A stretch of DNA of 64,000 bases from Laspinema palackyanum D2a. GTDB lineage: Bacteria > Cyanobacteriota > Cyanobacteriia > Cyanobacteriales > Laspinemataceae. The position numbers and the translations under genes were made by a program. The stretch covers positions 78,082-142,081 of the forward strand of contig JAMXFF010000014.1 of the NCBI GenBank assembly GCA_025370845.1. The letters are read 5' to 3'. This document shows, one piece after another, positions 53,331 through 63,038 of the stretch (its first letter is position 1; each line of letters opens with the position of its first letter). Under the pieces are notes generated by a model, which did not search any database, was not told the DNA's origin, and saw nothing but the letters and a program-made list of their open reading frames with translations.

Positions 53331-54860
53331 TTACAGCCTGCGCCAGCGGTGATCGTTACGATTGAGCAGCAGTTCTGCTTCCACAGGTCCCCAAGTCCCG
53401 GCTTCATAGAGGGCGATCGCCTTGGGATCGGAAGGAGCATCCCAAACTTGCAGCAGGGGAGTTAGGACTCGCCAAGACTCCTCCACTTCATCCCCCCGGG
53501 TAAACAGGGTTTGGTCCCCTAACATACAGTCTATCAACAGCCGACTGTAGGCATCAGTGTTTGCCTGACCGAAGGTGGTATCGTAGCGGAAATCCATATC
53601 CACCGATCGCGTTCGCAACGAGTTCCCTGGGGTTTTCACTTCAAAGCGCATGGAAATCCCTTCATTCGGCTGAATCCGCATCGCCAACACATTGGGATTC
53701 GCTTGTTTTGCCGCAGACTGGAACATCAAAAAGGGGACTTCCCGGAACTGAATCGCAATTTCAGTCACCTTTTTCGGCATTCGTTTGGCGGTTCTCATGT
53801 AAAACGGCACCCCCTTCCAACGCCAGTTATCGATATATAGCTTGAGCGCGGCATAAGTCGGCGTCGTTGAGTTTTTGTCAACCCCTTCCTCTTCGCGATA
53901 CCCTGGAACCTGCTTCCCTTTCATCCATCCCGAAGTGTACTGACCCCTTGTGGCAGAGAGGGTGAGATTTTCAATATCCGCCAGGTGAGTTGCTTCTAGG
54001 ACTTTCACCTTCTCATTGCGGATGCTGTCGGCATCCAGAGAGTTCGGCGGTTCCATTGCTGTCAGGGTAAACAGTTGCATCAGGTGGTTTTGCACCATGT
54101 CTCGGAGTGCGCCTGATGATTCATAATACCCAGCGCGGCCTTCCAAACCCACGGTTTCGGCGACGGTGATTTGAACGCACTCAACAAACTGACGATTCCA
54201 CAGGGGTTCAAAAATCGCATTGGCAAAGCGAAATACCAGCAAATTCTGGACGGTTTCCTTGCCTAAGTAATGGTCGATGCGGTAAACCTGCTTTTCTGAG
54301 CAGACTTTTTGGACGACTTGGTTGAGGATTTGCGCCGTACCCAGATCGTGTCCAAAGGGTTTTTCAATGACGAGGCGCTGTTTGTCGCGATCGCCTAGCA
54401 TTCCCGCCTCACCGAGTTGCTCGATCGCTTCCGCGAAAAAGCGCGGTGCCACCGAAAGGTAAAACACGCGGTTCCCCCGAGTGCCGCGTTGTTCATCCAG
54501 TTCACTCAGAAAGGCTTTCAGTTTCTGATAGCTTTCTGATTTGTCTATATCGCCTGGACAATAGAATAGTCCGTTCGCAAAGTCTTCCCAAAGCGCTTCT
54601 GAACCAATCCCATTGCCAAATTCTTCGACGCCTTGGCGACAATGATCTCGGAAAAACTCATGACTCCATTTACTGCGGGAGACCCCGACAATTGTCAGTT
54701 CCGGAGGCAATTTGCGCTCCAGCTTCATCTGATAGATTGCCGGAACGAGTTTTCTCTGGGTGAGGTCACCGGAGGCCCCGAAAATAATCAAAATCTGCGG
54801 TTCGGGAATCCGATCTTGTTGGAGTCCCACGCGCAGGGGGTTTTCTATTAGCGTTACCAT
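53331..54860 (-). CDS. zwf: glucose-6-phosphate 1-dehydrogenase
   Basis: 509 residues, normal length for the family. The NADP-binding motif is [18 protein letters not shown], the substrate-binding/active site is [13 protein letters not shown], and the [12 protein letters not shown] segment is also conserved. It converts glucose-6-phosphate to 6-phosphogluconolactone in the oxidative pentose phosphate pathway, the main reductant source in the dark. It lies between tal and opcA on the minus strand, with ~140-160 bp gaps that leave room for processing or internal promoters. Confidence 0.97.
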   Translation of the reverse strand: MVTLIENPLRVGLQQDRIPEPQILIIFGASGDLTQRKLVPAIYQMKLERKLPPELTIVGVSRSKWSHEFFRDHCRQGVEEFGNGIGSEALWEDFANGLFYCPGDIDKSESYQKLKAFLSELDEQRGTRGNRVFYLSVAPRFFAEAIEQLGEAGMLGDRDKQRLVIEKPFGHDLGTAQILNQVVQKVCSEKQVYRIDHYLGKETVQNLLVFRFANAIFEPLWNRQFVECVQITVAETVGLEGRAGYYESSGALRDMVQNHLMQLFTLTAMEPPNSLDADSIRNEKVKVLEATHLADIENLTLSATRGQYTSGWMKGKQVPGYREEEGVDKNSTTPTYAALKLYIDNWRWKGVPFYMRTAKRMPKKVTEIAIQFREVPFLMFQSAAKQANPNVLAMRIQPNEGISMRFEVKTPGNSLRTRSVDMDFRYDTTFGQANTDAYSRLLIDCMLGDQTLFTRGDEVEESWRVLTPLLQVWDAPSDPKAIALYEAGTWGPVEAELLLNRNDHRWRRL

Positions 54861-55018
54861 CTGGTTTGATGCATAGGTTAGAGGTTAAGACAGAGACATT
54901 AAGAACGAGCGTGATATGGAGATATCTATCTTTGCTCTCTTGCTCTGGGGCGAGAAATGGGCTTTCGGGACAGAAAAATGGGTAACGCAGTGATGCCGTA
55001 CCCATTTTCCCATCCTGA

Positions 55019-56161
55019 CTAGGCGTGAGCCAGTTTTTTAACTTTGGTTTCCAGGGAACTCATCAGAGACTCGAAGGGTTGAATGAATTTATCAATGCCT
55101 TCATCTAAGAGTTCGGCCATGATTTGATCCAAGTCGATGCCAAATTCGGGCAGGTTCTCGATCAGGTGGTAGGCTTCATCGACATCAGTTTCGATGCGGC
55201 TGGCGACATCGCAATGATCCGCACAGGCTTCGATGGTGGCTGGGGGTAAGGTGTTGACCGTATCCGGTCCAATCAGTTCATCAACGTAAATGACGTCACT
55301 GTAGTTGGGATTTTTGCTGCTGGTGGAGGCCCAGAGTAAGCGTTGGGGGTTGGCTCCTTTGGCGGCGAGGGCTTGCCAGCGATCGCTCTGGATGATTTCT
55401 TTGTATTTTTGGTAAGCAATCTTAGCATTGGCGATCGCCACCTTGCCCTTAATTTGCTCCAATTGAGCCTTTTTCTGCAGCTCAGTCGCGTGCTTGAGTT
55501 TCTCGTCGATCGCCTCATCAACTTTGACATCAATTCGGCTGATAAAGAAACTGGCAACCGAAGAAATCTTACTCACATCTTCACCCGCATTAACCCGCGC
55601 TTCCAATCCGCGAATATAAGCCCAAGCCGTTTCTACATAACTGTCTACAGAAAATAGCAACGTAATATTAACGTTGATCCCCTCAGCAATTACTTTTTCA
55701 ACCGCCTCTAAACCCTGGGAAGTACCGGGAATCTTCACCATCACATTGTCCCGCCCAATTTCCCCGTAGTAGCGCTTGGCTTCTGTAAGAGTTTTTTCGG
55801 CATCCAGAGCGATGTTCGGCGGCACTTCAATACTGACATAGCCATCTAACCCATCAGTTTCATCATAAATGGCCCGAAAATGATCGCAGGCATTGCGAAT
55901 ATCTTCAAACACTAAAGATTCATAAATTTTCTCAACAGATTGATTGGCTTTGATGCCTGCTTCGATATCGGAATCGTAAATGGCATTTCCGACAATGGCC
56001 TTCTCAAAAATTGAAGGATTAGAAGTTAATCCCCGCAATCCTCGGGTTTCAATCAATGTTTTCAGTTCACCGGACTTGATGAGATCCCGGTTCAAATTAT
56101 CCATCCAGATACTTTGACCATATTCCTGTTCAATTTTTTGGAGTAAGGGATTAATTGCCAT
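55019..56161 (-). CDS. tal: transaldolase
   Basis: 380 residues. The Schiff-base Lys lies in FFISRIDVKVDEAID, with the N-terminal RGLTSNPSIFEKAI motif and MVKIPGTSQGLEAVE. The length and sequence fit the TAL family of cyanobacteria and actinobacteria rather than the shorter E. coli TalB. It interconverts sedoheptulose-7-phosphate and fructose-6-phosphate, linking the pentose phosphate path to the Calvin cycle. Second in the operon after fbp. Supported by the operon order common to cyanobacteria. Confidence 0.96.
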   Translation of the reverse strand: MAINPLLQKIEQEYGQSIWMDNLNRDLIKSGELKTLIETRGLRGLTSNPSIFEKAIVGNAIYDSDIEAGIKANQSVEKIYESLVFEDIRNACDHFRAIYDETDGLDGYVSIEVPPNIALDAEKTLTEAKRYYGEIGRDNVMVKIPGTSQGLEAVEKVIAEGINVNITLLFSVDSYVETAWAYIRGLEARVNAGEDVSKISSVASFFISRIDVKVDEAIDEKLKHATELQKKAQLEQIKGKVAIANAKIAYQKYKEIIQSDRWQALAAKGANPQRLLWASTSSKNPNYSDVIYVDELIGPDTVNTLPPATIEACADHCDVASRIETDVDEAYHLIENLPEFGIDLDQIMAELLDEGIDKFIQPFESLMSSLETKVKKLAHA

Positions 56162-56334
56162 AAGTTTTATCTCGTTGTGTTTCGATTGGACTACAGGGTA
56201 TCATTGTGGATGTTTTTAAAGCGGATGATGACTGTCTGTGGTATGAGAGTCCGTGATTTCCCGCTTAGGTTTTAGCTTATCTTTGAATTGGCCTAAAAGG
56301 TAAGGGTTGATCGCCGAACTGTGTCATCAAATCA

Positions 56335-57405
56335 TCATGAATGAGTGGCGATCGCAGGGTTCTTCTCATGCTTGCGATCGTTAATGAAAGATTTTACCAG
56401 GGTCACATCGTCTTTACTGCCAATAATCACCGGAGTACGGGTATGGAGTTGATCCGGGACCACATCTAAAATTTCCTCTGTTCCCGTACTTGCCAATCCC
56501 CCCGCTTGCTCAATTAAAAACGCCAGGGGTGCAGTTTCGTACAGCAGGCGCAATTTACCCTCGGGTTTTTTGATGGTTCCAGGATACATGAACACCCCCC
56601 CTTCATGGAGGATCCGGTGAAAATCACCCACTAACGCCCCACTATAACGAGCGGTATAGCCTTCATGGCGATGAACATAACGGATATAATCGCGGATCGG
56701 TTCATCCCACTGCCAGAAGTTCCCTTCGTTGACACTGTAAACCGCCCCATGCTCTGGAATCCTGATATTCTCATTGGACAGGATAAACTCTCCCAAACTG
56801 GGATCCAAAGTGAAGGAATGAACCCCCCTGCCAATCGAATAAACCAGCATGGTACTGGGTCCATAGAGGATATACCCCGCAGCGAGTTGCTTGTGTCCAT
56901 TTTGCAGCAAATCTAGGGCTTCCTCATTTTCATCGCTCCCCTCTTGTTGGCGAATCGAGAAAATAGACCCAACCGTCAGGTTGCTGTCGATATTAGAAGA
57001 GCCATCAATCGGGTCATAAAGCAGGGTATAACGACCAATGGGGCAGTTTTCCGGGATGTAGTAGGGTTTCTCCATTTCCTCCGATGCCAAGCGACAAACT
57101 AAGCCACTTTGCTTGAAAACCGAGATAAACACCTCATTCGCATAGACATCCATGCGTTTGACGCTTTCTCCCTGAACATTAATGTCGCCACTAAACCCCA
57201 GCACCCCTTCCACTAACCCAGCGCGACTCAACCGTCGCGAAACCAGTTTTGCCGCTAAAGCAATCCGGTTCATCAAGGCGCTAAGGTCCTGAGCATCCGC
57301 AGAAAAGCTCTGGAGTTGCTGCAAAACGTGCCTGGATAGGGTGGTACAGTCGCGATCGAGCGATTGACTCTGCTCAATCGGATTTGGTGTTGTTTCATCC
57401 TTCAT
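56335..57405 (-). CDS. fbp: fructose-1,6-bisphosphatase class I
   Basis: 356 residues. The metal and phosphate site [20 protein letters not shown] and the substrate segment [17 protein letters not shown] are intact, with the GEM-like [14 protein letters not shown] region. It releases phosphate from FBP in gluconeogenesis and the Calvin cycle. First in the fbp-tal-zwf-opcA operon; ~490 bases of leader/promoter DNA precede it. The N-terminal ~20 residues vary and the start ATG is at 57405. Confidence 0.97.
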   Translation of the reverse strand: MKDETTPNPIEQSQSLDRDCTTLSRHVLQQLQSFSADAQDLSALMNRIALAAKLVSRRLSRAGLVEGVLGFSGDINVQGESVKRMDVYANEVFISVFKQSGLVCRLASEEMEKPYYIPENCPIGRYTLLYDPIDGSSNIDSNLTVGSIFSIRQQEGSDENEEALDLLQNGHKQLAAGYILYGPSTMLVYSIGRGVHSFTLDPSLGEFILSNENIRIPEHGAVYSVNEGNFWQWDEPIRDYIRYVHRHEGYTARYSGALVGDFHRILHEGGVFMYPGTIKKPEGKLRLLYETAPLAFLIEQAGGLASTGTEEILDVVPDQLHTRTPVIIGSKDDVTLVKSFINDRKHEKNPAIATHS

Positions 57406-57856
57406 CGTTCTTGTCTTCCTTTCCTTTGGAGTGGTTCTACTTCAGACGACTGGAGAGGTTAGCCGGTGGTTTTTGCCCAGTCGCCCCTTCCTTTCCATCT
57501 TAAAGAAGCATTTTCAGCAAGGCGGGTTAACTTTAGGGTAACTATAGAAAACGCAACATTTTCTTAAGCATTTGTGCGGTTTTGCCGGGAAAAGTCAGAC
57601 TGAAGCATAAAATTGCCTGAAAGTCAGTTAACCCAGATACAAACTCGATTAAAATTCCCGATTGGGTCATTACCCATCCCAGGGACAAGCCTCAAAACTG
57701 TCATTTCTGCATTGATACCCACTCTAACCGCCACCACCTAGAATTTTTTTTCAACGCAAAATTACAAGCGAAACTCTAATATTTAAGGCTAATTTATAAT
57801 CTTTAGAAAATCATTAAAATAACCTGAATCAAGCGAAACCGTTCTAATTTTAAAAA
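57406..57856. promoter_or_regulatory. gene-free promoter region of the fbp operon
   Basis: About 450 bases without a gene. It is AT-rich and contains the expected promoter for the four-gene operon on the minus strand; TATAGTTACCC near 57540 is a possible -10 region. No clear NtcA-type GTA-N8-TAC pair was picked out by eye. Confidence 0.35.
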
Positions 57857-57883
57857 GGGACTGCCTCAGATTTGAGCAGTCCC
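57857..57883 (-). terminator. intrinsic terminator of the 73-aa gene
   Basis: On the minus strand GGGACTGC...GCAGTCCC, an 8-bp stem with 11-base loop, is followed by TTTTTAAAATTAG, starting ~15 bases after the stop codon at 57900. Confidence 0.85.
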
Positions 57884-57899
57884 CAACCACCAAAATCGG

Positions 57900-58121
57900 C
57901 TAGTCAATCGAAATAGATTGAGGGCGGTTGTTGTAACTGCCACTGCCATTATTATTCCCCGTGGAAGAACCTGTGGGGGAGGCTCCTTGTTGTTCCAGCC
58001 AACTTTTCACCGGGTCATCGGAGAGATTGAGTTGGAACACCCCGGAGAAAAAGCCACCTAAAAAGGCAACCGGATGTTCGGTCATTTCTTTAAAAATTGG
58101 ACTCAGTTCATCTAAAAACAT
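57900..58121 (-). CDS. conserved small cyanobacterial protein of unknown function
   Basis: 73 residues. Begins MFLDELSPIFKEMTEHPVAF and LGGFFSGVFQLNLSDDPVKS, an amphipathic or weakly membrane-associated segment, followed by a Gly/Ser/Asn-rich disordered tail (GSSTGNNNGSGSYNN). The N-terminal pattern is one I associate with conserved cyanobacterial hypothetical proteins. ATG preceded by AAAGGAG. It has its own strong terminator, so it is monocistronic. Confidence 0.75.
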   Translation of the reverse strand: MFLDELSPIFKEMTEHPVAFLGGFFSGVFQLNLSDDPVKSWLEQQGASPTGSSTGNNNGSGSYNNRPQSISID

Positions 58122-58306
58122 GGAATGTCTCCTTTGGCGGCCAATGCTTCTCAGAGGTAGGATACCCCCCGGATTTCGCTATCCCGGGGGAAATTGCCTA
58201 CTTCTGCTGGTATCCTAGCGCGTTTAATACCAGACTAGCTGTCGGCATCCCGCACCTCTGGGACCTAGGGTCCCGATGGGGTGGCGAAATGCCATCCCAT
58301 CACGAA

Positions 58307-61300
58307 CTAAGAGGGATTTTTTTCCGGTAACAGGCACTTATCGGAATCGCAACCGGCGGGTCCTGCTTCCGCTAATTCCCCGAGGTCATAGCGCTGGAGG
58401 GCATTTTTAAAGTCATCGGTTTTGCGACGAACTAAGACCTCAGCGCTGAGGCGATCGTACTCCGCTTTATCAATGGGTTCAAAGGGGAGGCGAGGGAAAG
58501 ATTGGCGATCGTCAAATCGAGCGAGTAGGGCGGCAGAAATATAGCCTTCATCATTTTGGATTGCCTCATAAATGCGCTGACCCAATAGCTCAATTTCTGA
58601 CTCCCGAACTTCCACGGTGGCAGAGGTGTTATGGGTGACATAGTGGCTTTGAACATTCATATAGAAGTCCATTTGAGCCATCGCACTAAATTGACTAATA
58701 TCAATTTCATCGGCACCGGGTAAATCGGCCCAACTGACAGCAATGGGAATTTCCACCAACCATTCAGAACAGCGCGGGTCAAACGGATCATTCAGGAGAT
58801 TTCCGTTTTCATCCTTATCCGATTGGGAGGGAATGACACTGTAACCGTAGTCGATACAAGCCAAGGCAACCGGGTCATTTTTACCAAAAGTAATGCGGCG
58901 AATAAACCGCTGGGCTTTGGGCGGATGCCACCCGGGAGATGCGCCAGTTAGTAAAGATTTTGTCCCTGAAGGCTGAACAGTTGTGCAACGATTGGGACGG
59001 CGCAATCCGTGGCGATCGCAATAATCCCAAACTTTCTCATGAACAACGGTTCGCCAGCGCGTCAAATAGGCTTCTTCTTGACGCTTAAATTCGATTCCTT
59101 CCGGGGTTGCGGGACGACCTTGTTCCCACCAGCGCAACCAATCCACACCAAAGGCATGAACAAAGAAATCAAATAATCCGGTAAAGGAAACCCCAACAAT
59201 CGGATCGATTTCCCGGCTGTATTGATAGCGGGGTTCCGCGAATTTATGATTCAGCAAGGTTGCCACAGATAAAGCACCCGCAGCAAAAGCATCTTCTTGT
59301 TCGCGATCGTTTTCGGGGTCAATTTGATTCAGATGAATCTCAGCTAAATTGCACTGCCCGGTGAGGGTTCCGCCGAAAACACCTTTATGGAATTCAGGTT
59401 CGTTAAAGCAGAAGGTATCCTGGCGACCCTGAATGGGTACAATCTCCCGAATCACTTGCCATTTGCCTTTATTGGTGGGGTGATGACCCTTAGAGGTATT
59501 GACGCGCTGACAAGGAATTGCCGCACAATCGGTGATTTGCAGATACCACAAATCCTTATTGCGAATGCCGAGATTGGTGATTTCACCGGCTCGGGATTGC
59601 AAGTTAATCGAGGAGCGAATCCCGCATTTGAGCAATAACAGATAGACCCGATAGGCGCGATTATAATCCGACAAATACAATCGAACGCCACCGCTGGACG
59701 TAGCGGAACCATCGGCATCAATTAAGCCCGCAATGAAGTGTAAAATCCCTTCCCGATTCCAGCTTGCCAGGGGTTCCAGGGCTGTGGCATTGGCTTTTAA
59801 ATCGCGGACTTGTTCGGGGTCGAATTGGCCTTGGAAACCCGTATCAAGCAAGCAAGGGGTTTCGGGATTTTCTGCGTAGTAACGCAATTTTCCGGAAGTC
59901 CGACCAGCAAGGGCTAATTCCGGATAGCTTTTGGCTCCATATAAGCGCAGTTGGAGTTGAGGCTTGCCATTAGATTGACACAAGGATCCATCCCCCACCA
60001 ATTGTCCGAGGGTGTAAGCCCACAAGGGGTCTACAAATTTGCCCTCTTGATAGTCAATCTGGAATGGCTCAGTGTGCAGGGCATATTTGTGGGTGGAAAG
60101 ATGATCTTGCAGTTGTGCCGTGGTCATTTCCCGATAAGTTTTACCAAAGCGATCCTTAACAAAGAAACGGTGTTTTTCTGTTACGTCTAACCAGGTCCCA
60201 TCGGCAAAAGAAACGCGATAAAGTTGGCGATCGCGTCCCGTCAACATCGGAGTAACGCGACTCCACCGCTGACCATTCCAAATTTCCACCGATTGACCGA
60301 CAAGCGATCGAATCGTGTGCATTCCATCTCGTGTCACCAGCATCGTATCGCCAGAAACACAGTGAAAATCTGCACCAATAATTTCACCACAGTTATGAGC
60401 AACAATTCCATTCGCATCAAAACGATTAGGGCCAGGGACAATACAATCATAGACAGATTCGATCCCATCATCTACCACGCTTGATATCGTTGCAGTAAAT
60501 CGTTCCTTATTCAGACGGCGCTTGTAATTGCTAAGAGATTCCGAGAGTTTGGCTGATTTGGTAGGTTCCTGGAACCCAACAAGTTGCTGAAAAACGCTGA
60601 GATTGTCGTTAGAAATAATCAACTCGTGCTGGGCTTGGCAGAAATAGGAAGCAGGATTCCGATCTGAATCAGGCAACATTCGATAGCCTTCATGCCGCCG
60701 ATTTTGATAAACTTTGGAGACAATCCCTAGACGAGCTAGCATTCGCTGAACGGCTTTTAGGTTGGATAAATTGCTTTGAGCCAGTCGCACACTAATTCCT
60801 TTGTTCTGGCTGCCCTGAACACTACCATCAGCATCAAAAATGCCCCTCAGAAACCCGAGATAAAAATCATAACTGGCTTGCTCGATTTTGTTGGAAACAA
60901 TTTTGTTGCCTTGGGTCAGTTCAAAATCCTCAGCTAACTTAGCTAGCCCAGTAGATCCAATAACACGGTGTTTGTGCTGAGAATGATAATGTGCTTCTTC
61001 CGTGCGTTTTTTGTACTCTACAGCAGTCTCAAGTAGAGCGACGGCGTATTGGCTCATCGGCAATTGAGATTCTCCCCAATAACGCAATATCCCAACATCA
61101 TTCCACTGGGTTTGAGCCAAGCTGCCATCACCAACCAAGCTCCCTAATAACCAACCTTCCTCAAAGTTTCCCTTCCCTTCCCAGGGTTGAAGTCCTCGGT
61201 GATTATGTAGTAACACGAGGTCTCCAGGTTGCAATGTTTCAGCCGTAACCCACTCGGTGTACTGCTTTTTCTGGGTTTGTGCCGTCACTTTTAGCACTTT

Positions 61301-62716
61301 ATGATTGCCAGTCAAGCGCAGCGTTTGGCCTTCCTTAGTTTCTAACTTTAGAACAGGCTTGTTACCAGAATAGAAGAAACCCTCGGGTGTTGTGCTAAAT
61401 AGTTCTCCATTTACATAAATGCTGTGTTGAAGATCGATTAAATCTTTGACTTGTCGCGGACCTTCTCCGGTGTGAACCCATGTGTCAGCTGTGACACACG
61501 GGTTCAATCCAACGCGGGATAACCGATGCTCTAACTCGGGTTGAGAAATTTCTGGATAGCGATCGCCTATCCATTGCTTCCCTTTGCCTTCGTTATAGGC
61601 TTTCAGAAAATCCCGTTTAGTCTCGCGATCGGGCATTAAATCGCAACTGGCTCGGGCAACTGCTTCACCCGCCCATTGAATGGCTCCTTCCCCAGAATAA
61701 TATTGTTGACGCACCGCATCAATACATTCATCGAGGGTCGGTTTATGGTGAAAAACTCGGGTGTGATTGGACATTCTGAGTGCATCTCTTTCCGGGTCAA
61801 TGCGCCAGTTTCCAGCCTCATCTTGTTGCCATAAATTCATCTTGGCATTAGCAAACAATTCATCATCGCTTGCTCCCTGCCTCATGCCGGCAGATCTTCT
61901 GATGTTGCCAGCCACTATTGTACTAGCCGCTTCATCAATCAATAAGCAGCATTCGACGGAATTTAATTGACGTCCATTTGCTTTATTTAAAATTAAAGCA
62001 ACTCGCTTATAAAGGTCAGTTAATTTAACTGGATTAGCAACGCCTCCAAACCCTTTTAGCGGTTCTCCGGCTGGACGAATATCGCACAGATCTACGACAA
62101 CTTCAACGGTTGAATTAAAGCGCTCATCTGTGGAGAGTTCTAGCAGAGTTTGATAGGATTGCACCCAACCTATCCGAGAGTCTCCGACATTCATGAGGAC
62201 CCGGCTGCCATCGTAAGTCACCTCTGTTTCTTGGCGACGGCGATCGCTGGGGGTCAGGCCAATTTCGCCTTGGAGGGTGATCTGGAGTCGGTTGCGAATC
62301 TTCGGCAACTGATTGATATATTGAGGTTCGAGGACTGCGCCAGTCCCACATCCCATCATCGCAAGGCCCATTAATAACCCAAAGGCTCGCCAATCGTGGA
62401 TATTTGTTGAGGAACAGTTATAGGCCCCAGAAAAGTTTTCCGGGCGTTCGATCCAGTCGGTGCCCCCCACCCACAACCAACGACCCGAGGATAGGGTTTT
62501 GAGTTGTTTCTGCATCTGGGTGAGGAGTGCCACCTCGTCGGAGTTGAGATTACCGAGTTTCTCTAATCCCGCAATGGTGCGATCGCAGACTTGATCCCAA
62601 GTTTCCCGCCCGTCATCCTGGCGGCGGCTGTAAGTCCTAAAAAACACCGGATTCGCTGCCGGTGCGGTTTCGGGAAAATCGCTGTGGTGGCGCGTGCGTT
62701 CCAATTCTCGAACCAT
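58307..62716 (-). CDS. nrdJ: adenosylcobalamin-dependent ribonucleotide reductase with two inteins
   Basis: 1469-residue precursor. The exteins, 406 + 10 + 348 = 764 residues, form a class II ribonucleoside-triphosphate reductase, close to the 739 of the Lactobacillus leichmannii enzyme. Visible catalytic cysteines: the first redox Cys in YNCSSTNI (residue 101), the thiyl-radical Cys in CGEIIGADFH, its redox partner in CNLAEIHLN, and the C-terminal shuttle pair GCDSDKC. Intein 1 (407-775) precedes CGEI and intein 2 (786-1121) precedes CNLAEI. The enzyme needs vitamin B12, consistent with cobB ~8 kb away. It stands alone with a divergent ABC ATPase gene next to it. Confidence 0.96.
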   Translation of the reverse strand: MVRELERTRHHSDFPETAPAANPVFFRTYSRRQDDGRETWDQVCDRTIAGLEKLGNLNSDEVALLTQMQKQLKTLSSGRWLWVGGTDWIERPENFSGAYNCSSTNIHDWRAFGLLMGLAMMGCGTGAVLEPQYINQLPKIRNRLQITLQGEIGLTPSDRRRQETEVTYDGSRVLMNVGDSRIGWVQSYQTLLELSTDERFNSTVEVVVDLCDIRPAGEPLKGFGGVANPVKLTDLYKRVALILNKANGRQLNSVECCLLIDEAASTIVAGNIRRSAGMRQGASDDELFANAKMNLWQQDEAGNWRIDPERDALRMSNHTRVFHHKPTLDECIDAVRQQYYSGEGAIQWAGEAVARASCDLMPDRETKRDFLKAYNEGKGKQWIGDRYPEISQPELEHRLSRVGLNPCVTADTWVHTGEGPRQVKDLIDLQHSIYVNGELFSTTPEGFFYSGNKPVLKLETKEGQTLRLTGNHKVLKVTAQTQKKQYTEWVTAETLQPGDLVLLHNHRGLQPWEGKGNFEEGWLLGSLVGDGSLAQTQWNDVGILRYWGESQLPMSQYAVALLETAVEYKKRTEEAHYHSQHKHRVIGSTGLAKLAEDFELTQGNKIVSNKIEQASYDFYLGFLRGIFDADGSVQGSQNKGISVRLAQSNLSNLKAVQRMLARLGIVSKVYQNRRHEGYRMLPDSDRNPASYFCQAQHELIISNDNLSVFQQLVGFQEPTKSAKLSESLSNYKRRLNKERFTATISSVVDDGIESVYDCIVPGPNRFDANGIVAHNCGEIIGADFHCVSGDTMLVTRDGMHTIRSLVGQSVEIWNGQRWSRVTPMLTGRDRQLYRVSFADGTWLDVTEKHRFFVKDRFGKTYREMTTAQLQDHLSTHKYALHTEPFQIDYQEGKFVDPLWAYTLGQLVGDGSLCQSNGKPQLQLRLYGAKSYPELALAGRTSGKLRYYAENPETPCLLDTGFQGQFDPEQVRDLKANATALEPLASWNREGILHFIAGLIDADGSATSSGGVRLYLSDYNRAYRVYLLLLKCGIRSSINLQSRAGEITNLGIRNKDLWYLQITDCAAIPCQRVNTSKGHHPTNKGKWQVIREIVPIQGRQDTFCFNEPEFHKGVFGGTLTGQCNLAEIHLNQIDPENDREQEDAFAAGALSVATLLNHKFAEPRYQYSREIDPIVGVSFTGLFDFFVHAFGVDWLRWWEQGRPATPEGIEFKRQEEAYLTRWRTVVHEKVWDYCDRHGLRRPNRCTTVQPSGTKSLLTGASPGWHPPKAQRFIRRITFGKNDPVALACIDYGYSVIPSQSDKDENGNLLNDPFDPRCSEWLVEIPIAVSWADLPGADEIDISQFSAMAQMDFYMNVQSHYVTHNTSATVEVRESEIELLGQRIYEAIQNDEGYISAALLARFDDRQSFPRLPFEPIDKAEYDRLSAEVLVRRKTDDFKNALQRYDLGELAEAGPAGCDSDKCLLPEKNPS
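59354..60361 (-). other. intein 2 of NrdJ (residues 786-1121), LAGLIDADG endonuclease type, Gln C-terminus
   Basis: 336 residues. N-terminal block CVSGDTMLVTRDGMHTIRSL; block B TEKHRFFV; LAGLIDADG motifs LGQLVGDGSL and IAGLIDADGSA. The C-terminal junction reads FGGTLTGQ|CNLAEIH: the last residue is Gln, and Gly takes the place of the usual penultimate His. It is inserted immediately before the second catalytic Cys of the reductase. Splicing with Gln as last residue is known for a minority of inteins. Confidence 0.9.
60392..61498 (-). other. intein 1 of NrdJ (residues 407-775), LAGLIDADG endonuclease type
   Basis: 369 residues. N-terminal block CVTADTWVHTGEGPRQVKDL; block B LTGNHKVL; endonuclease motifs LGSLVGDGSL and LRGIFDADGSV; block F YDCIVPGPNRFDANG; canonical C-terminal VAHN followed by Cys as +1 residue. 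It is inserted directly before the thiyl-radical Cys of CGEI. All canonical splicing residues are present, so it should be active. Confidence 0.94.
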
Positions 62717-63038
62717 AATTCAATCTCTTCTCGTATCCGCATAAAGCTGTAGATCAAGACTATACGCCATCTTAGATTTAGTGGTCAAAGGTTGTTAAAT
62801 TTTAAAATTTGCGCTATGTCTAGGGCCAGGGGGGGATGTGGGGAGGATGGGGAGATGGGGGAGTTGGCGCAGATGAAGGGGAGAAATATTAACCTAAATG
62901 CGGAATGTGGATAGAATAAACCAAAGCCAGATTTCTGCGCGGGATTCTCCTGTTCCCGAAGGGGAGGCTTAATCAAGGGAGAGGCGACGCGGAGGGACTG
63001 GTTCAATCTACTGAGGGGCATCACCGCCGAGAATCGCC
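62717..63038. other. gene-free divergent spacer between nrdJ and potA-like gene
   Basis: 322 bases with no gene-like frame. A purine-rich GGGGGGATGTGGGGAGGATG string at 62830-62860 is the only distinctive feature. It must contain both promoters, but no clear boxes were identified. Confidence 0.35.
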
